A stretch of DNA of 64,000 nucleotides. Source: Roseovarius sp. M141. GTDB lineage: Bacteria > Pseudomonadota > Alphaproteobacteria > Rhodobacterales > Rhodobacteraceae. The position numbers and the translations under genes were made by a program. The notes under the pieces were generated by a model. That model was given only the letters and a program-made list of their open reading frames with translations, ran no database searches and had not been told where the DNA came from. This document shows positions 40,353 to 48,957 of this stretch, one piece after another; position 1 is the stretch's first letter, and every line of letters begins with the position of its first letter. The stretch is taken from NCBI RefSeq assembly GCF_024355225.1, contig NZ_VCNH01000001.1, forward strand, positions 62,001-126,000, given 5' to 3'.

Positions 40353-40820
40353 TCATTTTAGCTTTGCTGCCAACTTGGCCCAGGGAACAGCCTTAATCCC
40401 ATTCTTTTGTAGCCACTCCGGTTTCTTTCCAGAGTACTTTTCTCCCGCATGAACAGCAATAACTGCTTTCCCCAGCTTTAGGCTCTGCTCAACTTCCCAC
40501 TTCACCCACCGACTTTGAGCTGTTGAATCGGATAGATATACGACGGTTGTTGAACATCGTTTTATTCGTTCAGAGATTTTTTCTCTTATGTATTCAGCTC
40601 GTTTGCTATCATAGGGAGCCCTTACCGAGTGATCGTTAAACTCGATGTCACTGTTGTCGTTCTTGGCCTGAGCACGTAGCAAATTCACTTCATTCATGTC
40701 TTCCGCAGCGAAGCTGATGAAAACATTCTTTTTGCCGCCAGCGAGCGCTTCACGGGCTTTCTGCTCTAGTGAACTAACATCACCAAGACGGTTCCAACCG
40801 CCACCACCACCACCTCCCAT
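40353..40820 (-). CDS. TIR-domain protein with polyglycine N terminus
   Basis: The 155-residue protein starts Met followed by seven glycines and a Trp. A linker follows, then a TIR-like domain (residues ~31-135) of the ThsB/MTH538 group: NVFISFAAEDMNEVNLLRAQ, then STTVVYLSDSTAQSRWVKWE and AVIAVHAGEK. The Glu in WVKWEVEQ is at the usual catalytic position of TIR NADases. The gene follows queC with no gap (TAG-ATG). Exposed N-terminal glycines beside a QueC-like enzyme could be a conjugation substrate. Alternative role: NAD-degrading or signalling effector. Confidence 0.82.
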   Translation of the reverse strand: MGGGGGGGWNRLGDVSSLEQKAREALAGGKKNVFISFAAEDMNEVNLLRAQAKNDNSDIEFNDHSVRAPYDSKRAEYIREKISERIKRCSTTVVYLSDSTAQSRWVKWEVEQSLKLGKAVIAVHAGEKYSGKKPEWLQKNGIKAVPWAKLAAKLK

Positions 40821-41411
40821 CTAAGCCTCCTCGAAATTGAATTCGTTGCACGCAATGCAAGCTCCGCAGGCATCATCCAGACCCAAATGGCATGAATAGG
40901 TGCCAATGATGCCCTTCGCTTGAGCTAGCGCGACGACATCGATTTTATGGAAGGCCGACAGTGGCGCAAGAACTCGAATTTCCCTACCCATGCAGCGTCC
41001 AATTATGGCTTCTGCATCTTTTAGGAAGGCATCAGTTTGGTCAGGAAATAGGCTAGCATCCTCGTGAAGTAGCCCTATCGAGACAGCATCCGCATCTCTT
41101 TGAAACGCATAGCTAGCGGCGACTAACAGGAACAGCATGTTGCGCCCCGGCGTAAATGCATCCTCCAACACACGCAATGTTGGATCGGTCAGTCCTGAAC
41201 GGATAAGTGAACCGAACCCTCCAAGGCCGGCAACTTCCGGCGCAGGAAGATCAAGCCGCGCCAACACTCTGCGGCAGGCATCTAGCTCTTTATCCCGAGC
41301 CCTTTGTCCATAGTCCACAAAAAGTGGAAATTGCTCGAGCCCTTCTTCTTTGGCGAGAAGGGCAACAAGACTGGAGTCAAGGCCTCCTGACACTAATGTC
41401 ACAACACTCAT
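40821..41411 (-). CDS. QueC-like 7-cyano-7-deazaguanine synthase homologue
   Basis: The product is 196 residues. QueC converts 7-carboxy-7-deazaguanine to preQ0 with ATP and ammonia. The PP-loop motif SGGLDSS is at residues 8-14, PGRN at 88-91, FPDQTDAFL near 122-130, and the zinc cysteines at 174, 182, 185 and 188 (CHLGLDDACGACIAC). It is shorter than housekeeping QueC (~225-240). No queD, queE or folE is near, so it is not a preQ0 biosynthesis cluster. QueC-like enzymes are accessory proteins of type IV CBASS and related defence systems. Confidence 0.88.
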   Translation of the reverse strand: MSVVTLVSGGLDSSLVALLAKEEGLEQFPLFVDYGQRARDKELDACRRVLARLDLPAPEVAGLGGFGSLIRSGLTDPTLRVLEDAFTPGRNMLFLLVAASYAFQRDADAVSIGLLHEDASLFPDQTDAFLKDAEAIIGRCMGREIRVLAPLSAFHKIDVVALAQAKGIIGTYSCHLGLDDACGACIACNEFNFEEA

Positions 41412-41985
41412 ATCAGCTTTTCCTTTGGCTGCTTAATTACACGCATCACGATCCATATGGCCCAATCTAGGATACCGACTGGGCAATCTGAGTCTCTGGC
41501 ATGCGCGCGTAATACAACTTCCGTGTCGACATAGCCTGAAATTGATTGCACAGAGCGACTATGTGCCGAGTTCAAACCTAAAAGTTCCATGTATTCCAAG
41601 ACATGGCGATCCAAGATCGCAAGGTCGTAGCTTAGCCCAACATTTCTGAGAAACATGCTAGCTTGTTTTGGGCCAAGGCCAGGTGCGTTGTCGACCAGCC
41701 ATTTTCTAGCATCCTCTGCTGTCGTAAACTCTTCAAGCAATTCCGAAAGACTGTCGCGCGTTTTATGTATTTGCTTATGTGTCATAGCAAGCTGAGATGC
41801 CTTGGCCGATGGAAACCTATACTTCCGCAATCTACCCTGAACGTTGACCGGTTCGCTCAGAATTTCCAAAATATATTTCTCCCGCTGAGTGTGCGCTTTT
41901 TGGGTTAGGAGCAACTCAGATCTGTCGAGTACGTCCGCTACGGCTGCGGCAAGCGGGTAAGGGACTTGACTGCTAAGAATACAAG

Positions 41986-43657
41986 CCTGCATTCCCCAAG
42001 TGGCGTGTCGTTTGAGGTGAAGATCGCCTGTATCCGAGCGCTAGACAAGGATTTTCTGCCGCAAGCGGCACCTGCGGTCGCGCAGACTGCTGGATCTGGA
42101 CGGATCAGACCGCGAAGCCGCTGTTTCCTTGCCCAGGGGCGGCGTTTTTCAGCGCAGCGGACAGATCTGTCCAGCCGCTTTCGTTCAGTTTGAGCGTGGA
42201 TCGCGATCATGCGCATAGCGGTGGCGCTCGCAATCGGCGGATAGCGGCGAGGATGGCGCGTACCATCGTGCCGGTGACAGCGACCTCGGCCAGCTGGAAG
42301 GTGATGGTGCGGGCGTGACGGACCACACGTGCCCCGATCTTGATCAGCTTCAGTTGCAGGCTGGTCAACGACCAGTCGGCCATGGCCTCGGGCAGCTCGA
42401 TGCAGCGCAAGAAGGTGGCCAGGTTGTACGCCAGGGCGTGCAGTTGCAGCCGCACCTCATTGTCGCGGAACTTCCGGCACGACAGCCGCGTCCAGCGAAA
42501 GGCGTATTTGCCCTCTTTGATGTGCTGCTCGGCGGTGCCGCGCTGGTTGTAGAACCGCACCACCCAGTCCGGCTCCATCGGCAGGTTGGTGACGATGAAG
42601 CCGACACGCGGGAACAGTTCGCCCGGATGCCATTCGATCTTGGCGATCACCCGGCGTTCCTTGTCCCAGGACGCCGCCTGATACTCGAATTCCTCGAAGA
42701 ACCGCTTGACCTTGGTCAGTGACGGTACGCCCGACAGGGCGCGTTAGCCGATGCGCGATCTTGTCCTTGAGGACCGCGTTTGCGGGCAGCCGGATGGCGT
42801 AGAAGAACCGCGCTTCTTCCAATCGCTCATAGATCGCCGGGATCGCGTAGGCAGCATCGGCCCGGAAGAACCTGCCACCAAGGTCGCGCTCCGCGTAGCG
42901 CGCAATGACGGGGTCGAGAACATCACGCCAGCCATCGGCGCTGTGGACGTTGCCATGGCGCAGGGCGCAGCGTTCCAGCATCCCGAACTGGTTGAACAGA
43001 AAGTTGGGGTGATAGCAGCTACAGTCGAAATGGCCATTCCAGGCGGACCCTTCCTGGTCGCCATGGGTCGGGCTGACCGAGCTGTCCATGTCCAGAACGA
43101 TGTACTTCAGCCCGTTACGGTCATGGAACCGGTCGATCCATTGCCCGTTCAGGTCGGCCAGCGCGGCACGGTTCCCGGCCAGAGCCAGCGTCTCGGTCTC
43201 GAACCGTCCCATCTGCGATGCCGAGGCCGCTTGTGCATCGACCGCTCTGCCGCCGACAACTTGGCGCATGACCGGATCGCAGGCGAGACGGTTGGCGTCG
43301 TTGACATCCTCGTATCCGGCCAGCCGCCCAAAGACTGATTGCCGGAACAGGCCGTCGAGCCGATGGACCGTGTTCTTGCCAGAGCGAGTATCGCGCAGCG
43401 CCGCTGACGCCAAATCGGACAACCCGAGCGCGTCATCAAGCTCGCGCATCACCAGAAGGCCGCCGTCGGAACTGAGCTGCGTGCCGCGAAATTCCAGCCG
43501 CACGCGAGGGTCGAAATCCACCCGATCTGCCCGTTGCAAGCCCGCACCCTCTGGGTGATCCATGAAACGCGCCCCTCGCAGCCTTCAACACCATGTTTTA
43601 TATAGGAAATATAATGGTCAGGACAGCGAAATCAGCGCCTTACTTGGGAAATGTGGG
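41986..43657. mobile_element. IS1380-family element inserted in the OGG gene
   Basis: The 1672-bp element has terminal inverted repeats: left CCTGCATTCCCCAAGT, right (inverted) CCCACATTTCCCAAGT. A 5-bp duplication, ACAAG, lies at 41981-41985 and 43658-43662. Its transposase gene is frameshifted. Clean duplication shows direct transposition into the operon rather than a rearrangement. Confidence 0.9.
42207..43563 (-). pseudogene. IS1380-family transposase, frameshifted
   Basis: The N-terminal ~270 residues are in one frame (MDHPEGAGLQ; SSDGGLLVMRELDDALGLSD; YIVLDMDSSVSPTHGDQEGS). The C-terminal part continues in another frame (KIEWHPGELFPRVGFIVTNL; YNQRGTAEQHIKEGKYAF; HALAYNLATFLRC). The shift lies near 42730, where one extra base separates RPVGR from the expected SLTKVKRF. 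Together they form a full-length IS1380 transposase of about 450 residues. The element is therefore probably immobile unless frameshifting rescues it, or the shift is a sequencing error. Confidence 0.88.
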
Positions 43658-43772
43658 ACAAGATGACAGGTCCCACCATAGGGCGCGCTCGCTGACGGCA
43701 GGAACGGTACACTCAATTCTCCGCCTTATCTCTGGACAGATGCTAGCCACAGCGGCTTGGATTTGGTCAGCC

Positions 43773-45203
43773 CTATAGATCATGGTCGAACAATTCTGGT
43801 GCTGCTTCATGCAAAACTTGAACCGCCGCTTTGCCCAAGCGCGCGCCCACAAAACTTTCCAATCGACCCTTGCTAGCAGCCTCGCGCAGTTTGATTTCAA
43901 AATCTAAGAAATACTCAAGATTGTGAAAGGCGACTTTTCCGGAATAATCCACACCCGAGCCTTCCTTAAGTGCCTCCTGGACGACGATTGAACTGGAAAG
44001 TTCAGCTTGCCATGCGAAAAGATCGAAATGTTGAAAATGGTTCAAACGATCATTTTCGTGATCTACTACTGTCCGACACCACTCGAGCCCGTCGAATGTG
44101 TCAGCACCCGCAGCAGCCATAATGGCGACTGTCCAAGGATTGCCTGTCCCCAATAGATGCACTGGCTGATAGAATGACAAAGTGTCCAACTCTTTACGTA
44201 TGGCACGCATAGTCTTGACGCGCTGAACTATACCAGCTCCCAATTCCCGTTCGGGGATGCCAATCAACTGAGGTTGAAGCGCCTCAGCTACAACTCTCGT
44301 AATTTCAGGAATGAGCTCGAATTGATAACCTGAATTTGGTGACGGTGGTGCGTGGACGACAGGTAAAATCGGCGCGTTGGTGAAACCCTGATCTCGCTTG
44401 GCCATGTTAACAATTTTGTCGGAGATTCCCTCCGGTGTTGTGTCTTTATCGAAGTTGAAGTGAGCCAGTTTGTCGAAACAGAAAACCCAATCATGCAGGT
44501 CGTGTCTTAAAGCCTGCGCGAGGTCTTCTGGTTCCCATTCGTGCATCATCAGCCGAGATGATTCATAGTTTCCTGAGTCGAGCAAAACAAAACCTCCCGT
44601 CTCACGAAACGCTCTCAGCTCACTAATTAAAGACGCGGGCTCCCGGCGCTCTACTAGATCCCAAGCTGAAACTAATATGGCAGGTGCTTTGGCGATAGTT
44701 AGCGCTTTGACTGCCTGATCTGGTACCAATTGTGTCTCAAAGGAAGAAACTGAAAGAAAAAGTGTCGGCAGTTGAAGGCGACCGTTGGCAATGTTTATCG
44801 GTCGATCAGGGGCTTGAGGCGATGGTAGCACTGATAGTAAACGTGAAAATAAAGCCTCATATTTTTGATGATCGGCTTTACCGTCCCAGCTGGAAAACGA
44901 AGTTGAACTATATCCTCCGAAACCGTAGGCTGGCTTACTGTCATCGAGTGTAACCCCAACAATGCAAACCTTGTGATCCTTGGCCAGTTGAACATCGTCG
45001 CGAACAGTATCTTTTTTTATTGACGTCTTTGACCATAGCACAATGACGCAACTTGCCGACTGAATCTCCTGATTTATTTCTTCTGCGAAGCGCTCTTTGA
45101 TGTACTCGTCCCACCAAACGCTCCATCGAGTCTCTAAGTGCTTCACGAGCTTCTTTGCGATGTTTTTATCTTCGCTGCCGTAGATAAGTACAAGGTCAGC
45201 CAA
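43773..45203 (-). CDS. TIR domain fused to a tRNA-guanine-transglycosylase-like domain
   Basis: The product is 476 residues. Residues 1-130 form a TIR domain: LVLIYGSEDKNIAKKLV at strand A, ASCVIVLWSK at strand B, and RDDVQLAKDHKVCIVGV at helix C/strand D. There Asp replaces the usual catalytic Glu. Residues ~145-476 resemble TGT: LLDSGNYE at 207-214 matches the DSGGFQ active-site loop, HLLGTGNPW at 349 matches the GVGTPE region, and TFDGLEWCR at 369 matches the nucleophile segment MFDxVxPTR. The zinc-binding CxCxxC of true TGT is missing. The start is TTG with AGAGA upstream. It is coupled to the OGG gene. Confidence 0.78.
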   Translation of the reverse strand: MADLVLIYGSEDKNIAKKLVKHLETRWSVWWDEYIKERFAEEINQEIQSASCVIVLWSKTSIKKDTVRDDVQLAKDHKVCIVGVTLDDSKPAYGFGGYSSTSFSSWDGKADHQKYEALFSRLLSVLPSPQAPDRPINIANGRLQLPTLFLSVSSFETQLVPDQAVKALTIAKAPAILVSAWDLVERREPASLISELRAFRETGGFVLLDSGNYESSRLMMHEWEPEDLAQALRHDLHDWVFCFDKLAHFNFDKDTTPEGISDKIVNMAKRDQGFTNAPILPVVHAPPSPNSGYQFELIPEITRVVAEALQPQLIGIPERELGAGIVQRVKTMRAIRKELDTLSFYQPVHLLGTGNPWTVAIMAAAGADTFDGLEWCRTVVDHENDRLNHFQHFDLFAWQAELSSSIVVQEALKEGSGVDYSGKVAFHNLEYFLDFEIKLREAASKGRLESFVGARLGKAAVQVLHEAAPELFDHDL

Positions 45204-45288
45204 AAGTTGAATCTCTTTCGAAAAAATAAGCTGTTGGCGCGCTACGTTTCACGACCTCACAAAGCAAGGCGGTTGGCTTTACATCATT

Positions 45289-46413
45289 TCAAACCATAGT
45301 CGCCCAGGCAGCGTGATACAAGGCCGTCGTGAAATCACTTACGGTACATTCGACATGCAAATTACTAAGGCCCTCCCCAGCTTGTACTTCATCAAGTAGT
45401 ACTACTGGAATATTTTTATGCGAAGCAAGGATGGTTTGAACAGCCTCTTGACTTAGGCCATCCGCAATTATGAGAATAGCAGATGGTCTTTCGCTTCTTC
45501 CCGTTGCGAGATCCCCTTGGATGGCGACGCCAAGCTCGCGCAAACGATGTTTAGCTTCCTCAAATACATAGTGGCGACCGAGAGTATCGCGCGCTCCAAC
45601 AACTTGGACCCGCCCTCGGGTCGGTCCGGTCACAGGGTTGTAGTCGTGTGCTGTGCTCCTCAAGGGCAATCGCTTGGTATCCGCGTAAATTGCTACACCT
45701 GCAGATGCTCGGTATGCAGCCGTTTCAGGTTCTTGGCCTTGCTTCGCCCAGAAAAAAGCAAAAAGTGCAGAGAATACATCACCTGTACCGATCTTGAAGA
45801 CGGTCGGAGATCGAAATGATGGGACGTCGAAGCTTCGCTCAAGTGCGTCGACTACGGTCGCTCCACGAATTCCTCTTTTGATAACAACAACGTTCGCCTG
45901 CTTTCGACGAATAATCTCCCCGGCCGTCTCGATAAGTGTCGCTCCTGAAGCTCTAAGATTCAGTTCTGCTTCGTTGAGTACAAGCGCCAATTGCTCGGCA
46001 CTCGACCCGTTGGAAAAAAAATCTTGAATTTCCTTTGTCCCTTGAGGATCAAAGACGGCTCGCTTGGCTGAGACGATCGCATCACCCTCGATAAATCCAA
46101 AACGGAGCACCGCCTCACCTCTGACTTGGATCGGTTCGTGTTGAATAGATATTGGGGGATGAAGATGTGGAGCAGAGAGCGGATGGAAATATGCAAAAGC
46201 GATACCAGAGTCACGCCTTGTCAATGAAAGTTGGATACCGTGGTCCCTGTATGAGTCAAGGGGGAGACTGCTAGCATCTTCAAAGTAGCAATGCAGCACG
46301 ACTTCATCTGAAAGCGCTGCTATTGACATTGCTGCTCGACCACCCGACCCAAACAAGGCATTCCACGCGGGTCGCAGACACACTTCTTGATAGACACCTC
46401 CTACAACATGCAT
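45289..46413 (-). CDS. PfkB-like kinase fused to a deoxyribosyltransferase-like domain
   Basis: This encodes 374 residues. The first ~250 form a ribokinase/PfkB fold: MHVVGGVYQEVCLRPAWNAL at the N terminus, FDPQGT and LVLNEAEL in the middle, VVVIKRGIRGATVV, and the anion hole FKIGTGDVFSALFAFF at 206-221. Residues ~266-374 look like a nucleoside 2-deoxyribosyltransferase (STIR-related) fold: VQVVGARDTLGRHYVFEEAK, AILIIADGL, and KNIPVVLLDE. A nucleoside or sugar-nucleotide substrate is likely. It is the first gene of the operon, 85 bases before TIR-TGT. The N-terminal ~10 codons upstream of the chosen ATG are an alternative start. Confidence 0.72.
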   Translation of the reverse strand: MHVVGGVYQEVCLRPAWNALFGSGGRAAMSIAALSDEVVLHCYFEDASSLPLDSYRDHGIQLSLTRRDSGIAFAYFHPLSAPHLHPPISIQHEPIQVRGEAVLRFGFIEGDAIVSAKRAVFDPQGTKEIQDFFSNGSSAEQLALVLNEAELNLRASGATLIETAGEIIRRKQANVVVIKRGIRGATVVDALERSFDVPSFRSPTVFKIGTGDVFSALFAFFWAKQGQEPETAAYRASAGVAIYADTKRLPLRSTAHDYNPVTGPTRGRVQVVGARDTLGRHYVFEEAKHRLRELGVAIQGDLATGRSERPSAILIIADGLSQEAVQTILASHKNIPVVLLDEVQAGEGLSNLHVECTVSDFTTALYHAAWATMV

Positions 46414-46773
46414 GATTTTATCACATATGCAGGATGGGGACATTCTGTTTGGTGTGCTGCGCTGGAGTACATTCGCCCAACTTGCCCGCGATATCTACTC
46501 GGTGCAATCAATTGCATGCGTTCTATCAACACCTCACGTTTTAGTGGTCTCAAGATGTATCCGATTCTGCGCTGGAAGCGACATTATAATTTTTGGCACA
46601 AAGGCTGAGCAGATAGCGAAACACGGGCAATTGCATTCTCGTCCGATGAATGCTCCAGCTATCGCCAGACTGTCTGACGTCAGCGCCTATGGGTCCAAAT
46701 AGGGCGATTTGATACATAAAGCCGCGCATGACGGACCTCCATGCAAATTGTTGCGAAAGATTCGCTTCCTGCC
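46414..46773. other. Intergenic region between the two defence loci
   Basis: The 360 bases lie between the start of the PfkB-fusion gene and the end of the Shango helicase gene, both on the minus strand. A GCAAT-CA-ATTGC dyad near 46507 and an A/T-rich stretch just before 46413 could hold the operon promoter. No convincing -35/-10 pair was found. A 96-codon plus-strand frame is present but has no ribosome site. Confidence 0.35.
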
Positions 46774-48948
46774 TTATTGCTTCAAAGCAAGGTTCGCGAC
46801 AACACTTGCAAGGTTCTGGGGTTCAAGCCTCGATGAAATCGCATCTAACTCCAACAATCCGCGTGTCAAATACGGGTGAAATTTCTCAGTCAGCAGATTT
46901 CCTGCGCCTGCAAACAGGTCAACGTCCTCGCCGCCTCCAATTCTCTTGAGCATTACAGATATCGGCGGGGTTTCGTCACCTGCTTCCACTTGAAGGAAGC
47001 CATCATATTGTTCGACTGAAAACCCAAACCCTCTCAGCGCAAGCGCGAACGTTGCCGTTTTCATTGTTCCTACTTTTGTTGCGATGATTGAGGTTTCTTC
47101 ACCCAAATTGACAAGGGACGCATCCGTAAACCCCATCTGAGCGTAGTTCAGCCGCGCCTCTTCAAGCATTTCGAGCGAATTTACGTCCATGTAGAGAGGA
47201 CTGTTATCAGCTTCCAGCACATCGAACATGCGCTCGATCACCTTGTCATGAATCTCACCCGGATCGCCACCGAACACAGGTGGCACACCTGCTTTGGCCG
47301 GTTTGACCATGATAACCTTCTCACGATCATGGATCTCTTGAACCAGCCAACGGCGTCCAGAAAAGATGAGCATCATCCCAGGTGAAAGGATGTTGTCAAT
47401 CGGTAGTGTCCCAAGATCTCGCCCGTTTGAGACCAGACGGAATTCCTCGGGCGTCTTGAACACCGCATAAAAGCTATAATGCTCAACCAGCCGTTCCCCG
47501 GCTTGCCCCAACAGTAACAACCCACCGTCCGTTTGCTCTATCAAGCCCGTTTCAGGATTACCAAGCGCACGCAGCACCTCAGTGAACACCGCTGTACTGA
47601 CTTGGCGAAACGGTCCTTCGCGACACAGTACGCTGTATAAAATATTTGCCGGGGCCCCTCCCCGCTGCGCAATCACTGAAAGGATTTGATGGACAAGTGT
47701 AGACAGATGCAGCGCTTGCGGCTTGGGTGGTTCGCACCAGCCTTCCAGCAGAAGGTCGATCATCGCGATGGACCGGATCAACCCCAGCCTCAGACGATCC
47801 ACAAAGCTGCTATCCGAGGTGAGCCTCGTTTCTACCGCATATTGTCGAAGGATTGCTGGCTGACCCTCCCGACGTCCTGAACGTCCTAATCGCTGCCGAA
47901 GGGCTGCAACGGTGAAGGGTGCGCCGATTTGGGCGACACAGGTCACATCACCGATATCGATACCCAACTCTAAAGTGGATGTGCAGACAGCCGTGGTCGG
48001 TTTGCTGTTATCTTTAAGGCGGCGTTCGACAAAATCACGGTGATCGCGTGAAAGGCTGGCATGGTGCGGATAAAACTCTTGGGGAAGATGGTCTTGCTCG
48101 CAAAGATTGCGCAGTCGGTCAGCGTAAATTTCAACACGTTGACGGGCACCGGCAAACACAAGATTGTCGCTTCCGCGTAGATGCTCGAACAAATGCGCTG
48201 CGACAGCGCCTGTGGCAGATGGGGTGTTGTCGTCTTCTCCACCGGAAAGATATCCACGCAGCTGTAGTTTCAGTTCCGCTTCTCCGCCCTCTGCTTCGAT
48301 CAATATGACGTTTTCCGCATTGTCAGGCCGCAGATAAGCGCGGGCTAGGTCCATATCTCCAAGCGTCGCAGATAGTCCAATCCGGCGAATGGGCCTTTTG
48401 AGCGCCAGCTCAAGACGTGTCAGCAGGGACCGCAATTGCACCCCGCGCTCACTGTCGAGCACGGTGTGCAACTCATCTATAACCACCGCGCGGGTCGCCC
48501 CGAACAAGCGCGAAATCTCCAAGCCCCGACGGACGAACAACGCCTCAAGCGACTCTGGCGTGATCAGCAAAATCCCTTTGGGGTTTTTCATCGCGCGCGT
48601 TTTGACCGATTGCGAGACATCGCCGTGCCACGGCACCACTGGAAGTTCCGCCTCATGACAGATGCCTTCCAACCGCCCTGCCTGATCCGTGATCAGCGCC
48701 TTGAGTGGCCCGATGTACAGCACGTCGAACCCGCCGCCTTCAGCCGGTGTGTCCAGTACCTGAGAGATCAACGGAAAAAATGCAGCTTCCGTTTTACCAC
48801 CGGCCGTTGATGCGGCAACGATGAGGTCGTTCTCATTTTCGCAAATAGTCCGAATTGCGCGCGCCTGAATATCGCGCAACTCACGCCACCCCTGCTGTCT
48901 GATCCACTTCTGGACGGGGCGTGCAAGTTGGTCAAAGGCGCTGCTCAT
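46774..48948 (-). CDS. sngC: Shango SngC: DEAD/DEAH (Lhr-like) helicase
   Basis: This 724-residue superfamily 2 helicase has Q-motif/motif I in AASTAGGKTEAAFFPL, motif II in VVIDELHTVLDSERG (DELH box), motif III in LSATLG, and motif VI in QRLGRSGRR. The C-terminal half resembles Lhr/BrxHI-type helicases. It ends a three-gene operon with an ATPase and a TerB-domain protein, the composition described for the Shango anti-phage system. Nine bases separate it from sngB. Confidence 0.88.
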   Translation of the reverse strand: MSSAFDQLARPVQKWIRQQGWRELRDIQARAIRTICENENDLIVAASTAGGKTEAAFFPLISQVLDTPAEGGGFDVLYIGPLKALITDQAGRLEGICHEAELPVVPWHGDVSQSVKTRAMKNPKGILLITPESLEALFVRRGLEISRLFGATRAVVIDELHTVLDSERGVQLRSLLTRLELALKRPIRRIGLSATLGDMDLARAYLRPDNAENVILIEAEGGEAELKLQLRGYLSGGEDDNTPSATGAVAAHLFEHLRGSDNLVFAGARQRVEIYADRLRNLCEQDHLPQEFYPHHASLSRDHRDFVERRLKDNSKPTTAVCTSTLELGIDIGDVTCVAQIGAPFTVAALRQRLGRSGRREGQPAILRQYAVETRLTSDSSFVDRLRLGLIRSIAMIDLLLEGWCEPPKPQALHLSTLVHQILSVIAQRGGAPANILYSVLCREGPFRQVSTAVFTEVLRALGNPETGLIEQTDGGLLLLGQAGERLVEHYSFYAVFKTPEEFRLVSNGRDLGTLPIDNILSPGMMLIFSGRRWLVQEIHDREKVIMVKPAKAGVPPVFGGDPGEIHDKVIERMFDVLEADNSPLYMDVNSLEMLEEARLNYAQMGFTDASLVNLGEETSIIATKVGTMKTATFALALRGFGFSVEQYDGFLQVEAGDETPPISVMLKRIGGGEDVDLFAGAGNLLTEKFHPYLTRGLLELDAISSRLEPQNLASVVANLALKQ

Positions 48949-48957
48949 CCTCAGGGC

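Larger units (their letters stand above)
41408..43783 (-). pseudogene. OGG-type DNA glycosylase/lyase gene split by IS1380
   Basis: The gene begins at ATG 43783, overlapping the TIR-TGT stop. It encodes MIYRADQIQAAVASICPEI through WWDLSSC, is interrupted at 43657-41986 by an IS1380 element, and continues ILSSQVPYPL to 41408. Removing the element and one copy of the duplication restores one frame of about 232 residues. The C-terminal part has the HhH-GPD core: GLGPKQASMFLRNVG with the catalytic Lys, and DLAILDRHVLEYM with the Asp. It resembles 8-oxoguanine glycosylases of the AGOG/OGG2 size. A GTG/ATG-started C-terminal piece of 194 residues remains open but lacks the N-terminal segment. Confidence 0.88.

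Noticed and set aside
40821..41411. QueC as part of a queuosine or preQ0 DNA-modification (Dpd) cluster
   Set aside because: No queD, queE, folE, dpdA or related genes are nearby, and the companions (TIR, TGT-like without zinc site, OGG, PfkB-NDT) fit a CBASS-like set better.
40353..46413. Classical Thoeris system
   Set aside because: ThsB-like TIR proteins are present but no ThsA-type SIR2/SLOG or other ThsA effector is encoded in the window.
46412..46702. 96-codon plus-strand ORF divergent from the PfkB-fusion gene
   Set aside because: No ribosome-binding site, it starts inside the opposite gene's start codon, and the sequence matches nothing I recognise; kept only as part of the intergenic description.
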